A DNA stretch of 64,000 nt from Amphirosellinia nigrospora (GCA_004123355.1 SCHM01000007.1:930001-994000), one strand, 5' to 3'. Positions 23,447 through 35,383 are shown, numbered from the stretch's first letter. A program made the numbers and translations. Notes: generated by a model from the sequence alone, not told the origin.

Positions 23447-25185
23447 CATTCGTATTTTCATCCAATGAAAAGCCATCAGGTGACCAACGCTGGTCTCGTA
23501 CCCGTCGGACAAATTCGGCGTTGCTTGATTCCGACGAAAATGAGGATGAGCAAGAATACTTTAAATCCGAAGAAGATATTGAACAGAAGCTGCCTAAGGC
23601 AGCATTATCCAACCGTCCAGCCAGAGGACAAAAGGGCTCAGGGTTGATGCACGATCCGATTTGGTTCGACTCGGACTACGAGAGCGGTGACGAGAACTGC
23701 AAACAACCACCTCAGGTACCCAATCTAGAACAATACCCGAGATATGTTTTTAGACTTCGTGGTGAGAACAAGAGGTGATGGCTGGAGAGCTCCCAAACGC
23801 CCAGAAACAAGATTTACCAGCCGACGCACCAAGCCAATATCCCGCGGCATTAAGAGCTATCCTCACCCGTCTGTTAGTAGACATCCTGCTCTTCGTGAGA
23901 TAACACAAGCCTTATATATTTTCCGCAACGGACGCGTGTTCGGTAGCCAGGGAGACCAGGTCGCTGCTATTTTGCGATTTATTAACTTTATAGCGCCCCT
24001 TCAACTGGTCCAGGCATTAGATCCGAACCGACCATCGAGACCTTCCAACAGCCAATAGCATCGGCTTTGGAGTAATTGCAACCTTTCGGCAGAGTCTACC
24101 TATATCGCCCAAAACTTACGGGCGGGATTTCATCCACAGGACCCAAGCGCGCTCTATTTAGCTGATGAAGAAGTTGATACAGGGGTTATGTGGGCGGTAG
24201 AAGGCACAGAAGCTATCGCCGCTAGCTCTTCAGTCCAGTCGGGCGAACCTGGCCGCCCAGCCCGGCCAACATTTTACCTACTATCCGCAACGTCATAACT
24301 ACTTTCTTAGGGGAGAACGTGGAGGGGTTCGATGTATTGTGTTCCCAGTACACTCTACAACATGTGGGCAACATTGGAGTTCAGTCATTCTCGATTTAAG
24401 ATTTTTAACTGCTATTTATTTCGATGCGTACCCTACTGGGCGAGCATTGCGTATGGAAAATACCAGGATGAACCTCCTTACTTTGATTCACAACGCCGGT
24501 TTAGAGATCAACGGACTTCGATTCATGCTAGCTCAGCTGCCTGCCCAGTCGTTCAGCTTTTCCTGTGGCCAGATCGAATGGAGACAACTCGGGTTTCTTG
24601 CGTGAAAATGGCCTACAGAACTGGCACATGTCTTCTCTCTACGCTCATCTGAATAACACTACGAACGCTTCCCTACAACTGCAACAGGACGAAAACCGTG
24701 AACGGGAGGTTCAGATGATTAGAAACTGGGGAAGATGGGCCGGTATACCACGGGGCGGCTCCCATATCCGAAGTTATCCACGCCCGCCGGAGCCAACTGC
24801 GATAGATATCCGCGAAGACGAAATATCGAACGCGTCGATTTCCGCCAGCACGTATACGAGCAGCAGGTCTTACATGCGACTCCGAGAAATCCAGCGGCAC
24901 AACATTCCCCAGGCCGACCAAGAAGACATGGAAAGACTGGTAAGAGAGATAGACGCATTTAGACGACACAACTCTCTCACTATAGAACGGCATCCTAGTA
25001 TACTAGATATCTACAATATCTTACGATCTGCTGATGAACAAGGATATCGTGGGCGGCTCGATACTCTCGCGCACTTGACCGGATTCGACGGCGGTGGTTC
25101 ATGGAATAGGTTAACTAGGTGCATAACTATGCGGGCGGTAGGAGTTGGGATCGCATGGTGCTTTAGGAGCTACACTAAGATATAG
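23447..25185 (+). pseudogene. Ulp1-like (C48) cysteine protease, frameshifted, copy A
   Basis: The N-terminal ~110 residues are acidic and disordered (LLDSDENEDEQEYFKSEED). Then comes a basic stretch and a helical block (ALREITQALYIFRNGRV). In a shifted frame at about 24300-24600 lies HWSSVILDLRFLTAIYFD, then SFSFSCGQ. This supplies the His, Asp and Cys of a Ulp1/adenain-type triad in the right order and spacing. After another shift the C-terminal ~200 residues are helical (MRLREIQRHNIPQADQEDME). Frames break near 23775, 24060, 24300 and 24590. Fungal Ulp1-like proteins act in SUMO removal or occur as accessory and transposon-borne proteases; here context favours the accessory type. Copy B is at 35908. 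Confidence 0.58.
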
Positions 25186-25404
25186 CAAACTGCCATCCAA
25201 GTGCCGGGTTGTGTGGGAAGTTTTTAAAGGCAACACTAGCTAATAGCATCGCATCGTTTTGCCAAAAGTACGGTTGAAGCCAAAAGTCTTCGAACAACTA
25301 AATAAACAAAGTTAAGAGCTTCAGCTTGTTATTAATAGATTGCTTCGTATCTAATAAAACCTCGGAAAGAATTACATGCTATAAATATATTTACAATAAA
25401 TCTT

Positions 25405-25660
25405 TGTCGCGGTTAAGTGGATATTGCTATGTGAAGTTATTCCCAACGGGTATATAGGACCTAAATGTGGGATGTTCGGAGGTTCTGTTACGTGAACCTA
25501 TACACAGGTCTGTGTATATAGTGATGAAAACAAAAGTTCAGCTCTACCATTCAATTCGGTAAAGCAGTATTTCAACATATAGAGGGCACATGGCAGCCAG
25601 ACTCTCCTGCGCCTATACACACAATATATGGCTTTTTAACCCCTGCAGATACCTGTGACA
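25405..25660 (+). mobile_element. Solo LTR family E (256 bp)
   Basis: TGTCGCGGTTAAGTGG to ACCTGTGACA. It aligns end to end with 59557-59733 but carries about 80 bp more in the middle (25525-25605). Flanks ATCTT and GTTAT do not match. Confidence 0.75.
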
Positions 25661-27113
25661 GTTATGAGCCCGGTTCGCGGTCTACGAGTTAGTTACACAC
25701 GGTCATTTTCGAAGCTGCCGAACTAATGGTTAACTGTTCGCGTGATGTCTGACGGATGAAAATATAGCTTGTACGCTTGTATCGTTTGTTATCGTTTGTA
25801 TTATGTTGCTAAGTCCGTGATCGCCTGGCTCGCCTACGACACGCATACCTGCACCAATTGGTACCCCTATCTGTGCGTCACAGCAAGATTCCGTGGCCTC
25901 GGGAGCTATGTAGACCTTAGCAAGCCGATACGTCGCGATGCTTATACTCACACGGCAGGGCCTGCGCCTGCGCCTAATAGAACTAGAGAACACGAAGCAG
26001 CTAAAGGAGTGGGAGCGCCACGTAGCGTGGGAGGCATACCCCGTAGAGACTAGGGCAGAAGAGCCGCCTTCGCCGACCATGGCCACGCGCCAGGATATAG
26101 CTTCGTAGCTAGATTCGCAGCGCAAGGACTACCTAGGGCTCTCTTTGGAACAGTTTGCTATGCAACAGAACGGTGCCTTGATAGTTCTATAGTTTCTTAA
26201 CAGTCTTCGAAGAACTACAGCAGGGTCAGAGATAGCGAATCTAGACGGGAGAGAAGGCAATAAGTTACTCTCGGTGTCATTATATTCGTGTGCAATAAAG
26301 CTTCGATTTAAACTGCCTAATACGGCGGTCCCAATATCTTCGGGCAGCTACGGCCAAAATTAAAGGGGTAATTACTAACTCTGACCATCTTGTAGTGATT
26401 CTCAGAGCTCGAAACAAATAATGGGCAGACGGTAGCAGCTCTCCTCGGGCCGCCTTAAAAGCGTTTAAAAGAAATCTCAGGAAGCAGTACTCAAAGCAAG
26501 GTACTAAGTTTGTTGCATGGTCCATCAAATATCCCTCATTAAGACTCTAGGCTAGGTAATGTACGATTGAATAGCTCCTTCCCTCTTTCCCTCTTTCCCT
26601 CTTTCCGGCTATATATAACCCGACTAGATTCCTATCCGTGTACTGTAGGTACTACCTAGGTACCTAGTCACGCTGTTTCCTTCAACGTCGTACTCACGCT
26701 CATCACCGTTATCAACAAACGGTACTTTAATGTGATGGGAATGGCAAGGGTTACATCTACGACGTCTTTTGTCTCTTATTTACGATGCTAATTTAGGTGT
26801 GTAGCATTAATCACAGTTCTTTACGTTCACGAGCTTCAATAACTCCATATAAACTACGCAAGAACGGCACATACCTCATACGCCTGCTCACCAGGCTTCA
26901 AGCAAGCATCATGGCATTTATGTTGAGAATCGATAAGTAAGGTTTCCTGTTGCTTCTTCTAGCGTGCGCCCAAGCTTTTCCCAACTTTCTCTACTTAAAC
27001 TCTCACCTATCTACCTTTCTAGCATCATTAACGTCTCGTATGCATTATTTCTACGCACCTGCTACCTTTCACTACAGTAACTCCACAGTTTTAATCCTAC
27101 CTACACTACATCC
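25661..27113. other. Spacer with promoter-like 3' end
   Basis: No gene recognised from 25661 to about 26900. CCCTCTTT repeats (26579-26606) and a TACCTAGGTACCTA palindrome (26653-26666). The last ~150 bp are pyrimidine-rich, like a fungal core promoter for the following gene. Confidence 0.4.
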
Positions 27114-29273
27114 ATGTCCCATACTGACATAAATAGTGCTCGCAACTATTCACTCTTCATCCGGTCTGGTACTCGCTCTGATGCTCGTACTTATTCCCCT
27201 AATATTACTCCTGCACAGCCTCTCCTTGCCATTCACCTTAAGAAGTCCGAGCTTTTTACAATGAGTAATTCAGAGGATGGTTATTTCACTCTCCCTTCCT
27301 CTATTAAGAAAGCTGCCATTGATCGCTTTGATGACCTTGCCTCGAGGCCTGGGCACTCTGATGGCAAGGAATCAGAGGTCGCAGCTCGCGCCAGACACCG
27401 TATCAAGATCTTGGAGTTGACAAATGAGCTCGACATCGCAGAGCTGCTAGATATCTCAAACTCTTGCAATGCATTTAACTCTGACACTGGGGCGGAGGGC
27501 ATTATACAGACCTCTGTCGAAGAGCTCGCCGATGCCCTCATAGACGACGCCCAAGATAAGGTGAAGCGTATGAAAGTAGTCGGAACGAGGATCAACAACC
27601 GTAACTCCCAGATTCAGAAGCTAGAGGAGCATCTAAAAACATATGGCACTATCTCCCAGTCTATGAAGATTGTTCTACCTGATGATAGGACCGACTACTC
27701 GTATAAGATCGATCCCACCGAAGGCATCAGTCTAATGATCTGTGGACCTGCTACTAATGGTAGCACCCAAACTCAAGAGGAAACTTGTCCTACCGACCTC
27801 CTCGATACAGATCCTCCTCCGGCTTTTACGGCCCCGGTGCTTGAGGTTACCGGTACTTCCTCACGAACATGCGCTCTAGCACCAGTGTCAACCCCCCCCG
27901 ACACCAACTCCAACTGGGATTTTAACCCCGGCTTCGACTCTAACCCCAGCTTTAGCCACCCCGTCCACCCCGTCACAAAATGACACAGAGGCCGAGGAGC
28001 ATCTAAAAACATATGGCACTATCCCCCAGTCTATGAAGATTGTTCTACCTGATGATAGGACCGACTACTCGTATAAGATCGACCCCACCGAAGGCATCAG
28101 TCTAATGATCTGTGGACCTGCTACTAATGGTAGCACCCAAACTCAAGAGGAAACTTGTCCTACCGACCTCCTCGATATAGATCCTCCTCCGGCTTTTACG
28201 GCCCCGGTGCTTGAGGTTGCCGGTACTTCCTCACGAACATGCGCTCTAGCACCAGTGTCAACACCCCCCCCAACACCAACTTCAACTGTGATTTTAACCC
28301 CGGCTTCGACTCTAGCCACAGCTTTAGCCACCCCGTCCACCCGTCACAAAATGACACAGAGGCCGAGGAGCAGGCAATCATGCAGACCACCAAGAGAAAC
28401 CCCGAAATTATAGCCTCCCAATTCTGGAACACCGACTCGGAGCGCGAGGCAGCATACCGCGAGCACATGGCCAGCTACCGAGGCCGAGTCGATCCAAACA
28501 GCATCCCTCTCGTCTTCAAAGAATGGTTGTGCAGTCCCTTTGATCCAACCAAGGACCCGACCACGCAATCGCGAATGGTCGTCTTCTCAGATCTACACCC
28601 AGACACCACTTACCCCGAACTCCTAGACAAAGTCCGCGGCGGCCCCATCTTGCACGTCGCGCGCGCGAATCGCACGACGGTGGCGGTATCTTTCGTACTA
28701 GGCCGCGATGCGCATGCCTACATAAACTATATCAACAACACATCCCACCATGTCACAATCCACGGCGTCGTCCCACGCGTGACGCTCGTGAGCACGCCAT
28801 CATACCCACCACACGCCTCGGTCGTCTCCGCCGTAGTAAGAGGAGGCGTGACGCGATGTCTTGAGATCCCGAGCGTCGAAAATCTGTTCTGCTGGGATCT
28901 AGACTGGTTCTTCACGGAGCATAACCTCTGGGCGTTCACGGAGACGCGGAACGTCGAGTACGTCGTCGTCACAGTTGAGGACGAGGACGAGGACGAGGAC
29001 AATCAGGAAGACAACGGCAGCAGCAATGACGAGATGCTGGAAGACATCCTCGTCGACGACTGGGTCGTTGTCGACTACAACGACGTGTACAAACTAGAAC
29101 CAAAGGAGGCACCCAAACCGCCGCCCGCCACGACGAGGGTCCTGCGTGTCTCGTTCCGCGACGTCATGCAGGCTGAGAGGGCGCGTGGCTTGATCGCAGG
29201 GTGGTTCTGTGGTTGTGGGGTGCGCTATGCACCTGATCGTTGCGCTGGACCGCTGGAGGAGCTGGATGGTTAA
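27114..29273 (+). pseudogene. RRM-like gene with internal tandem duplication
   Basis: Starts at ATG 27114 or the in-frame ATG 27261 (MSNSEDGYFTLPSS). The N-terminal half is helical (AARARHRIKILELTNELDIA, then RINNRNSQIQKLEEHLKTYG). A Pro/Ser/Thr-rich linker follows. The C-terminal ~300 residues (28375-29273) contain an RRM-like fold of the type common in ascomycete hypothetical proteins (SRMVVFSDLHPDTTYPELLD, LLDKVRGGPILHVARANRTT) and an acidic tract (EDEDEDEDNQED). A 370-bp block is duplicated in tandem (27624-27993, 27994-28364). The first copy ends in TGA; C-run indels in the second (about 28263-28272 and 28341-28352) also shift frame. So the full protein cannot be made as it stands, though the C-terminal frame from 28239 is open. 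Confidence 0.6.
27624..28364 (+). repeat. 370-bp tandem duplication
   Basis: Two adjacent copies starting GAGGAGCATCTAAAAACATA, differing by a handful of substitutions and by indels in C runs. Confidence 0.92.
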
Positions 29274-29613
29274 GACATTGATATCAGACGGTCAATAGGA
29301 TAGGAAGGCGCGCTGTGTCATTAGCTTCGTTAAATGGGACAAGAGGGCATTATAAATGCGATGATGCTTTGATTTAGGTTGACAGGAGCGTGGGCCATTA
29401 AGTGGCGAGTTCGGAGATCTGATTTATGTCATTCTCTATTTGTATTCACATTCGCGATGCACTATTATTACGAGCAGATACCCTGGGCTAGATATACAGA
29501 TATCAAATATCGAATATACGCCCTGTTATAATAAAGAGAAAATCATAAAAAGATGTCCTATGGTTTGGATAGTTAGGCATAAGGGCCAATAAAATAGGCC
29601 AGGACTATTTTCG
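29274..29613. other. AT-rich spacer
   Basis: 3' flank of the RRM-like gene; ATATC/ATATAC-rich at 29485-29560. No gene. Confidence 0.4.
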
Positions 29614-30870
29614 ATGACTGGAGTAGTCGAAGTCTACGAAGGTGAGCAGAAGGGCGTTATTAGTAAGGCTACCAAAGTACAATCCGACATTGTCACTTTA
29701 CAAGTCACAGAAGGCGAACTCGTCGGGCAGACCATTGATGTACCTACGAAGGGTCTACGCAAGCGGTTCCAACTTGGTGATCATGTCAAGGCAATCGGAG
29801 GCAGCAGGTACCGAGATCAGCTCGGCATGGTGGTTAGGATATCCGAGGATCGAGTGACCCTTCTCACCGACCAAACAAACACAGAAATCACTGGCTTCAG
29901 TAAAGATTTGTGAGAAGCTAGCGATATCGCCGGTCAAGGCTCACTGGGCCAATACTCTCTCCTGGATCTTGTTCAATTGGATCCAACTACAGTCGGTTGC
30001 ATCGTCAAGGTGGACCGCGAGTCACTAGTGGTGCTAGATCAAAATGGTGATAACCGGCAGGTTATGCCTTCACAGATCGCCAACAAGCTACCTAAGAGAA
30101 AACTTGCTGTCGTGGCTGATTGTACGGGCTCCGAAATCCGACCCGATGACGTGGTCAAAGAATATGGTGGGATGGGTCGACAAGGCAAGATCATTCACAT
30201 CCATCGCAACTACGTGTTTTGCCATACACACCAAACCACAGAGAATGCGGGTATCTTCGTTTCTAGGGTGAGCAGCGTATCGACAATTTCAGCCAAGGGT
30301 GGCCGCATCAATGCCGCCTCATCGGGACCAGACCTAGACGCCATGAATCCAGCAAAGAAGCTTAACCCTACCAGAAGAAATGACATGACGCCTCCCCGGC
30401 AGGTATTTGGACGGGATAAGCTAATTGGCCAAACCGTGACCATCGCGAAGGAGGTTGGAAAGGTCTCTTAGGTCGGGTCAAGGACACCACAGACACTCAC
30501 GCCCGCGTCGAATTGCACACCAAGAGCAAGGTCATCAGTATTCCTAAGACGGATCTTATGGTCAAAGATAGTGTCAGCGGCCGCGAGATCCCTGGGGGGA
30601 ATAGTACGCCTGCAAGAAGTGGAAGCCGTACCCCTGTCGCTGCATCGTCAGCTCGCACACCGGCTTGGAAAACGCCACCAGGAGGAGCTGGGGGCTGAAC
30701 CCCCGCTTGGGGCCGAGGATGAGATGGTGGACGAACACCTGCATGGGCCGATGGTTCGAGAACAGTGAACCCCTACGATGATAGCAGGACGGCCTACGGA
30801 TTAGGTGGTCGTACGCCGGCGTGGTCTTCAAGTGGCTCCGGCCTATGATTCTGGGTCTAAAACACCGGCC
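29614..30870 (+). pseudogene. SPT5 (DSIF subunit) C-terminal fragment
   Basis: Encodes the middle-to-C-terminal KOW region of the elongation factor Spt5: [30 protein letters not shown], a TGA at 29911 (CGA to TGA type), then [48 protein letters not shown] and [11 protein letters not shown] 1-nt loss near 30455 shifts to the next KOW block ([19 protein letters not shown]). Then come Gly/Ser-rich C-terminal repeats with TPAW units ([16 protein letters not shown]) in mixed frames. Spt5 is about 1000 residues; the acidic N-terminus, NGN domain and first KOWs are absent. As a single-copy essential gene, the real one must lie elsewhere; this is a displaced partial duplicate. Confidence 0.88.
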
Positions 30871-31257
30871 GCAGGCCCCGAGGCCCTCGAGATTGATGGA
30901 GTCGACCGGACGGTCCACCTTCTTCCATCATGATGATGCGCTGTGCCCTATGGGGTGGTATCGCGATGGAGAAATTAGCAGGTTGTGACAGACGGATATT
31001 CTGCCGAACAGAGCAATGGCGAGGCAGCAGGCTAGCCATGCTCCCGTCGACTGTTGATCATGGCGCTGTAGCCTAGTGGTCAAAGCTACCTAGTGTGAGG
31101 GGGTTAAGTTTTACCAAATGCCAAAGAGTGCGACAAACTGGGCCTAGCGTAACTACCGCTTTTGCTCAGCATAGGTACTTTAAAAATATGGGGATGATAA
31201 CCGTGTAGGTTTTGTGCTGGCAGGGAATTTTTGGTGGAAATTTTGCTATGTCTGTCT
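30871..31257. other. Spacer
   Basis: No gene. At 31062-31080 TGTAGCCTAGTGGTC matches a tRNA A-box, but no credible B-box or cloverleaf follows. Confidence 0.35.
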
Positions 31258-31375
31258 GATCAACAGCTATTTTTCTACTTGAATTCATATAACAGCCTTG
31301 TGAGTAGTAGTACTCTTGCTCTTCTAGCTTTAGCACGACGCTACACGATTATCATTCTGGAGACCTGTAGTTGAG
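31258..31375 (+). repeat. Dispersed repeat family D, copy 1
   Basis: AACAGCTATTTTTC..CTTCTAGCTTTAGCACGACG..GGAGACCTGTAG aligns with 39842-39945. Diverged, probably a decayed LTR. Confidence 0.6.
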
Positions 31376-31473
31376 GGCAACTGCGCCGAATGATTGAGAA
31401 GTGGCGCGAACATCTGCACAAAGCCAGTGCTTTGTCCGCCTAAAGAAGCCTACCTAATACCGCCGCATAGTGG

Positions 31474-31723
31474 TTTCTGGGAGCGGGAACCTTTCCCCTA
31501 ACTTTTTGGACCGTTTCCGATGTACTGAGCAGCAGGTATACCGCAATTATACGGCTCGTTTTCGAGTGAGCGGCAAATTTACCACTTGGAGCGTTCCAAA
31601 TCTCGCGCGCTTTACTCGCTAGAGCTGCTCTTTCGATTTGAGTAGAATAGTTGCCGTAAATTTGCGGTTTAGAAAAGAAAGAGCGACTCCGTAAAAGTTA
31701 GGGGAATGGTATCCGCTCCCAAA
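31474..31723. mobile_element. Foldback element (~250 bp)
   Basis: Left arm TTTCTGGGAGCGGGAACCTT..CCCCTAACTTTTT pairs with the right arm AAAAGTTAGGGG..CCGCTCCCAAA as an imperfect inverted repeat of about 35 bp. Smaller nested palindromes lie inside (CCGCAATTATACGG). Looks like a decayed MITE; no target duplication identified. Confidence 0.55.
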
Positions 31724-32065
31724 TATTTAGCCGTATATTTGCCGCAAGTATACGGCTCTCTGCACTGGGCAAAGCCCCGTATCCTTAGTTTCCATGTTAT
31801 ATTACTCCATTGAATGCATAGCTGGTCCGTGCGCATGTTAGTGCAGTCATTGGTAATGTAAATATTGCTGATCAGGGCATGCAACGCGCCACGTCAATTC
31901 TCCCTCTTAATTACTATTGCCGAATGCACCATCTTGTCACCATGGACCAACACCAACTGGATATTGTGCAAGCCCACCCTCTTGGTGCACACATTAAACT
32001 AAGCCGTACGTCATTAGGCGCGATCGTTCAGAATCCTGCCGAACTTGATACAATCAATCGTGAAG

Positions 32066-32112
32066 GTAAATGCGAGCTGCAACCCCCATCAACTGTTCTA
32101 ATAAGTACCCAG
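32066..32112 (+). other. Intron in FunK1 gene (47 bp)
   Basis: GTAAATG donor, TACCCAG acceptor; removal keeps the frame from NREG/ED to LQTSVVG. Confidence 0.7.
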
Positions 32113-33560
32113 ATCTCCAAACCAGTGTGGTTGGGCTTCTTTCTGCATTTTTAACCCATCCAGCATCTGGCCTCCTATCTTCTCAAGCAGGTCATAGTAC
32201 CCTTCGCCAAGATCTCTTAAAGCTCACTTCGGCTGTTGCTTCCAGTGCTATCAATTACGACCGATTCAAACCTCTTCTTCATGCCGTCCTCGCCGACCGA
32301 TCCGATGTCGAAATCTGGGAACAAGTCTACCATGCCGTTACCGAATCAACTCCTCCGCGAAAACCCATCTACTCCTTCCCACAAACACCATCGGTATACA
32401 AAACAAGCAGCTGCGTGAATTCCGCTGAACGACGCATCGATACAGACAAATTACTTCGGGCTGAACTACGCCCTATGTATATCGATATTCCGAATTTCCA
32501 CGAAGCTTATTTCGGTAATATTCCAAACCTTGAGAAAGCATCTACAGAGATCTTCCAGAAATGTATTGATGAGACACCACCACGTTTTCAAGGAGGTAGC
32601 TGGACTGGATGGCCAGAGCGTGCTGGAGAGCGCGACGTTCTTGCTTGGTTCGCTGACTGGTGTAATCAAATCACCCAATGGGCACAAGACTATGGACCGG
32701 AAACGGTGCGGAGGCCGTTGGCTCAACCCTACAAACCAATCGATGGCTCGGTCGCGAAGCGTAAACTAGACGTTGGCTTCGTGGACGACCCGAAGGCGAA
32801 TAAAGATACTAAATGTCATTGGTCACATATCTTAATAGCTGGGAGCTGAAATGCAATCCTCAGGACGACACGGCTTCTAAAGCGCAGCTTGATTTAGGGA
32901 GATATGTGAAAGAAATATTCACTTGTCAACCTACTCGCCGCTTTGTTCTGGGCTTTAGCCTGTGTGGACACTGGATGCGGGTCTGGGAATTCGACCGGCT
33001 CGGCGCCATTGCATCTACCAAATTCGACATTCATAATGAGGGGAAGCTGCTTGTGTCAACTATCCTTGGTTTTCTTTGGATGGATGACCAATCGCTTGGG
33101 TTTGACCCTACTGTGATGAAATCAGATCACCAGCAATTTATCGATATTGACCAAGGTAGTACGACAAAGCGCCTAATAATCGATAGTCTCGTAAGGCGGA
33201 CGCCGGGCTTAGTAGGTCGTGCAACTACTTGCTGGAAAGCACACCATATAGGAGACAAGACAAGGCCGCTCATTATTAAAGACTCATGGCAGTTTCCAGA
33301 ACGTGAAGATGAAGGCGAATTGCTTAAAGAAGCAACAGAACGAGGAGTGACAAATGTCGCGCGGTATTATTCTCACGCAACGGTTTATATCGGAGATAAC
33401 GAAGATGACATTGGGGTAATGTTCGTAAAGGATTAGACGTCACAAAAGCTAGCAATTATGGTGAACAGAGCCAAGCCCGGTCTGCTCATTGGCATATGAG
33501 TTCTACGGGCACCAAACGCTCAGGCAGTCAAGTTGGCACCCCTCTCCGCCTGGTAAGCGG

Positions 33561-33614
33561 CCTCGTTCAGGTTCGGTGTCTCGTTCAGGTTCGGTGTCTC
33601 GTTCAGGTTCGGCG
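33561..33614 (+). repeat. Three 18-bp repeats in FunK1 linker
   Basis: TCTCGTTCAGGTTCGGTG repeated three times with two mismatches; encodes RSGSVS units. Confidence 0.9.
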
Positions 33615-34322
33615 TCTCCCACAAAGCCTGGAAGTCAACCCCTCCCGAATAGGGTTCACCGACGCATTGTTTTATGCGATTACGGGAAGCCCATTTACGA
33701 GGCAAGTTCTCGAACGGCCTTGCTTAAGGCGTTGGAGGGTTGTATCGAAGGACACCGGTCTCTCTACCGGGCTGGCATTCTTCATCGGGATATCTCGGTC
33801 AACAATCTTATGATTAATGAAGACGCCGATAGCCATTCTTGGCCTTCTTTTCTAATTGATCTCGACCTCGCTATTAAGACCGATCGATTACAAGCATCAG
33901 GTGCTAAAGAGAAGACTGGCACGAGGGCTTTTATGGCAATCGGGGTCCTCCTTGGTAATGACCACTCTTTCATGGATGACCTCGAGTCTTTTTTTTGGGT
34001 TCTGTTTTGGATTTGCATCCATTACAATGAAAAGGGCCAAGCCGAACCCGTTCCTAGATATGATAGGTGGAATTCGGTGGATACGGAAGAGCTGGTCACC
34101 CTGAAGCAAGGAACGATAGCCAGGAAAACCTTCGCCGGGATTATATCGACGCACTCTACTTCACACTATCAACCGTTGATCCCTCACGTTATCAAGTTAC
34201 ACGGGGTAGTATTTCCTAATGGCGAAAATTGGGACAAGGAGGATAAAACACTGTATAAAAAAATGAGAGATGTTCTTCGCGAGGCACAAGCTGATCCATC
34301 GGTAGCGGCAGCAGATGAATAA

Positions 34323-34863
34323 AACTGAAGTTTACGTTGGTGTTTTTTTTAAAACGTTATTACTAAAAATGGATAAATAAAAGCTTACGCATTAGCTATA
34401 GCAACTCGACAAGTAGCAATGACTAGACAAGTTCAAAAAAATAACCTAGTAGTCTTAAGACCTCGCAGACGAAGACCTTTTTATATGTATAGCACGGGGT
34501 TGTATGGGCATGCTTGAACTGGAGTGTTTAGTAGCTCGCGTCGTCAGTATGAATCGTTCAAGTCTCTCGAGCACAAATAATACAGCGGGGCACATGTAGT
34601 ATAGGTACGGAATATATCATTCTTGGTTTGCCGAGTGTCGTCCGAAGCCCAGCAGCCATCGTTGCCAACATTCTGTATCATTTTTAGCTTGTCGACTACG
34701 CGCCTCAACGCCGCGCCCTCATCAAGCATTAAGGCAGAATAGGCCATCTTCTTTTACTCTCCTCCCTGTTCGTTAAGATAAGACTTTCCCATCTCTAAAG
34801 ATCTGCTCGTTTCAATTCTCGCAATCTCTCTTTCCGCCACATACATAAGTAGGAGTCCTCACG
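34323..34863. other. 3' flank, no gene
   Basis: AT-rich downstream region of the kinase; nothing coding seen. Confidence 0.4.
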
Positions 34864-35383
34864 TAACCTACAGATACTATTCAAAAACATTGCTTTTTAA
34901 CGTGTACGTCGTATTCGACGAACGTAATATTTAACGAATATAATAATGTAGTTATAAGCAAAAGCGGCGAAAGCAGGGGCGAAAGCGCGGGCGCGTAGGT
35001 GTTGGGCGCGTAGGTGTTGGGCGCGGCTGTGGCTGGGTTAGTGTGGCTCCTGTGGCTAGAATTGCTGGCCCAATAGCCGCACGGACCATACGGGCCAACC
35101 AACCCAAGTTACAGTAAGGGTTCCCATAGGCCTAATAAGAATTGCATCCCTTGTCCTTCGGGACTACACACATTGCTACAGCTGCTTGGTACAATACCCC
35201 CAACCTAGCCCAGCCACAGCCGCGCCCACACTACGCGCCCAACACCTACGCGCCCGCCCCGCTTTCCCCCTGCTTTCGCCGCTTTTGCTTATAACTACAT
35301 TATTATATTCGTTAAATATTACGTTCGTCGAATACGACGTACACGTTAAAAAGCAATGTTTTTTGAATAGTATCTGTAGGTTA
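34864..35383. mobile_element. Tc1/mariner-type long-TIR MITE (516 bp plus TA)
   Basis: ACCTACAGATACTATTC at 34866 is inverted at GAATAGTATCTGTAGGT ending 35381, with TA on both sides (34864-34865, 35382-35383). The inverted repeats extend about 170 bp, through AAAGCGGCGAAAGCAGGGG on the left, and include a doubled GCGCGTAGGTGTTGG unit in the left arm. The ~160-bp centre is unique and non-coding. A TA duplication with long inverted repeats and no ORF fits a non-autonomous Tc1/mariner derivative. Confidence 0.82.

Larger units (their letters stand above)
31924..34322 (+). pseudogene. FunK1-type fungal protein kinase, three frameshifts
   Basis: Start at ATG 31924 or 31942. An intron at 32066-32112 joins exon 1 in frame to LQTSVVGLLSAFLTHP. 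Family landmarks follow: ELKCNPQDDTASK, TRRFVLGFSLCGHWMRVWEF and VSTILGFLWMDDQSLGFDP in the N-terminal lobe. The kinase lobe has ILHRDISVNNLMI (catalytic loop Asp), FLIDLDLAI (DFG-like DLD) and KEKTGTRAFMAIGVL (activation segment), and ends near 34322. Frames break at ~32850 (loss of one G in GCTGGG-AGCTG), ~33405 and ~33545. Between lobes, three 18-bp repeats encode RSGSVS. FunK1 kinases are a large, fungus-specific, lineage-expanded family of unknown substrates. Catalytic residues are intact, so inactivation is recent, or the indels are assembly errors. Confidence 0.88.

Noticed and set aside
31060-31130. tRNA or SINE head (TAGCCTAGTGGTC)
   Set aside because: Only an A-box match; no B-box or 3' acceptor partner.
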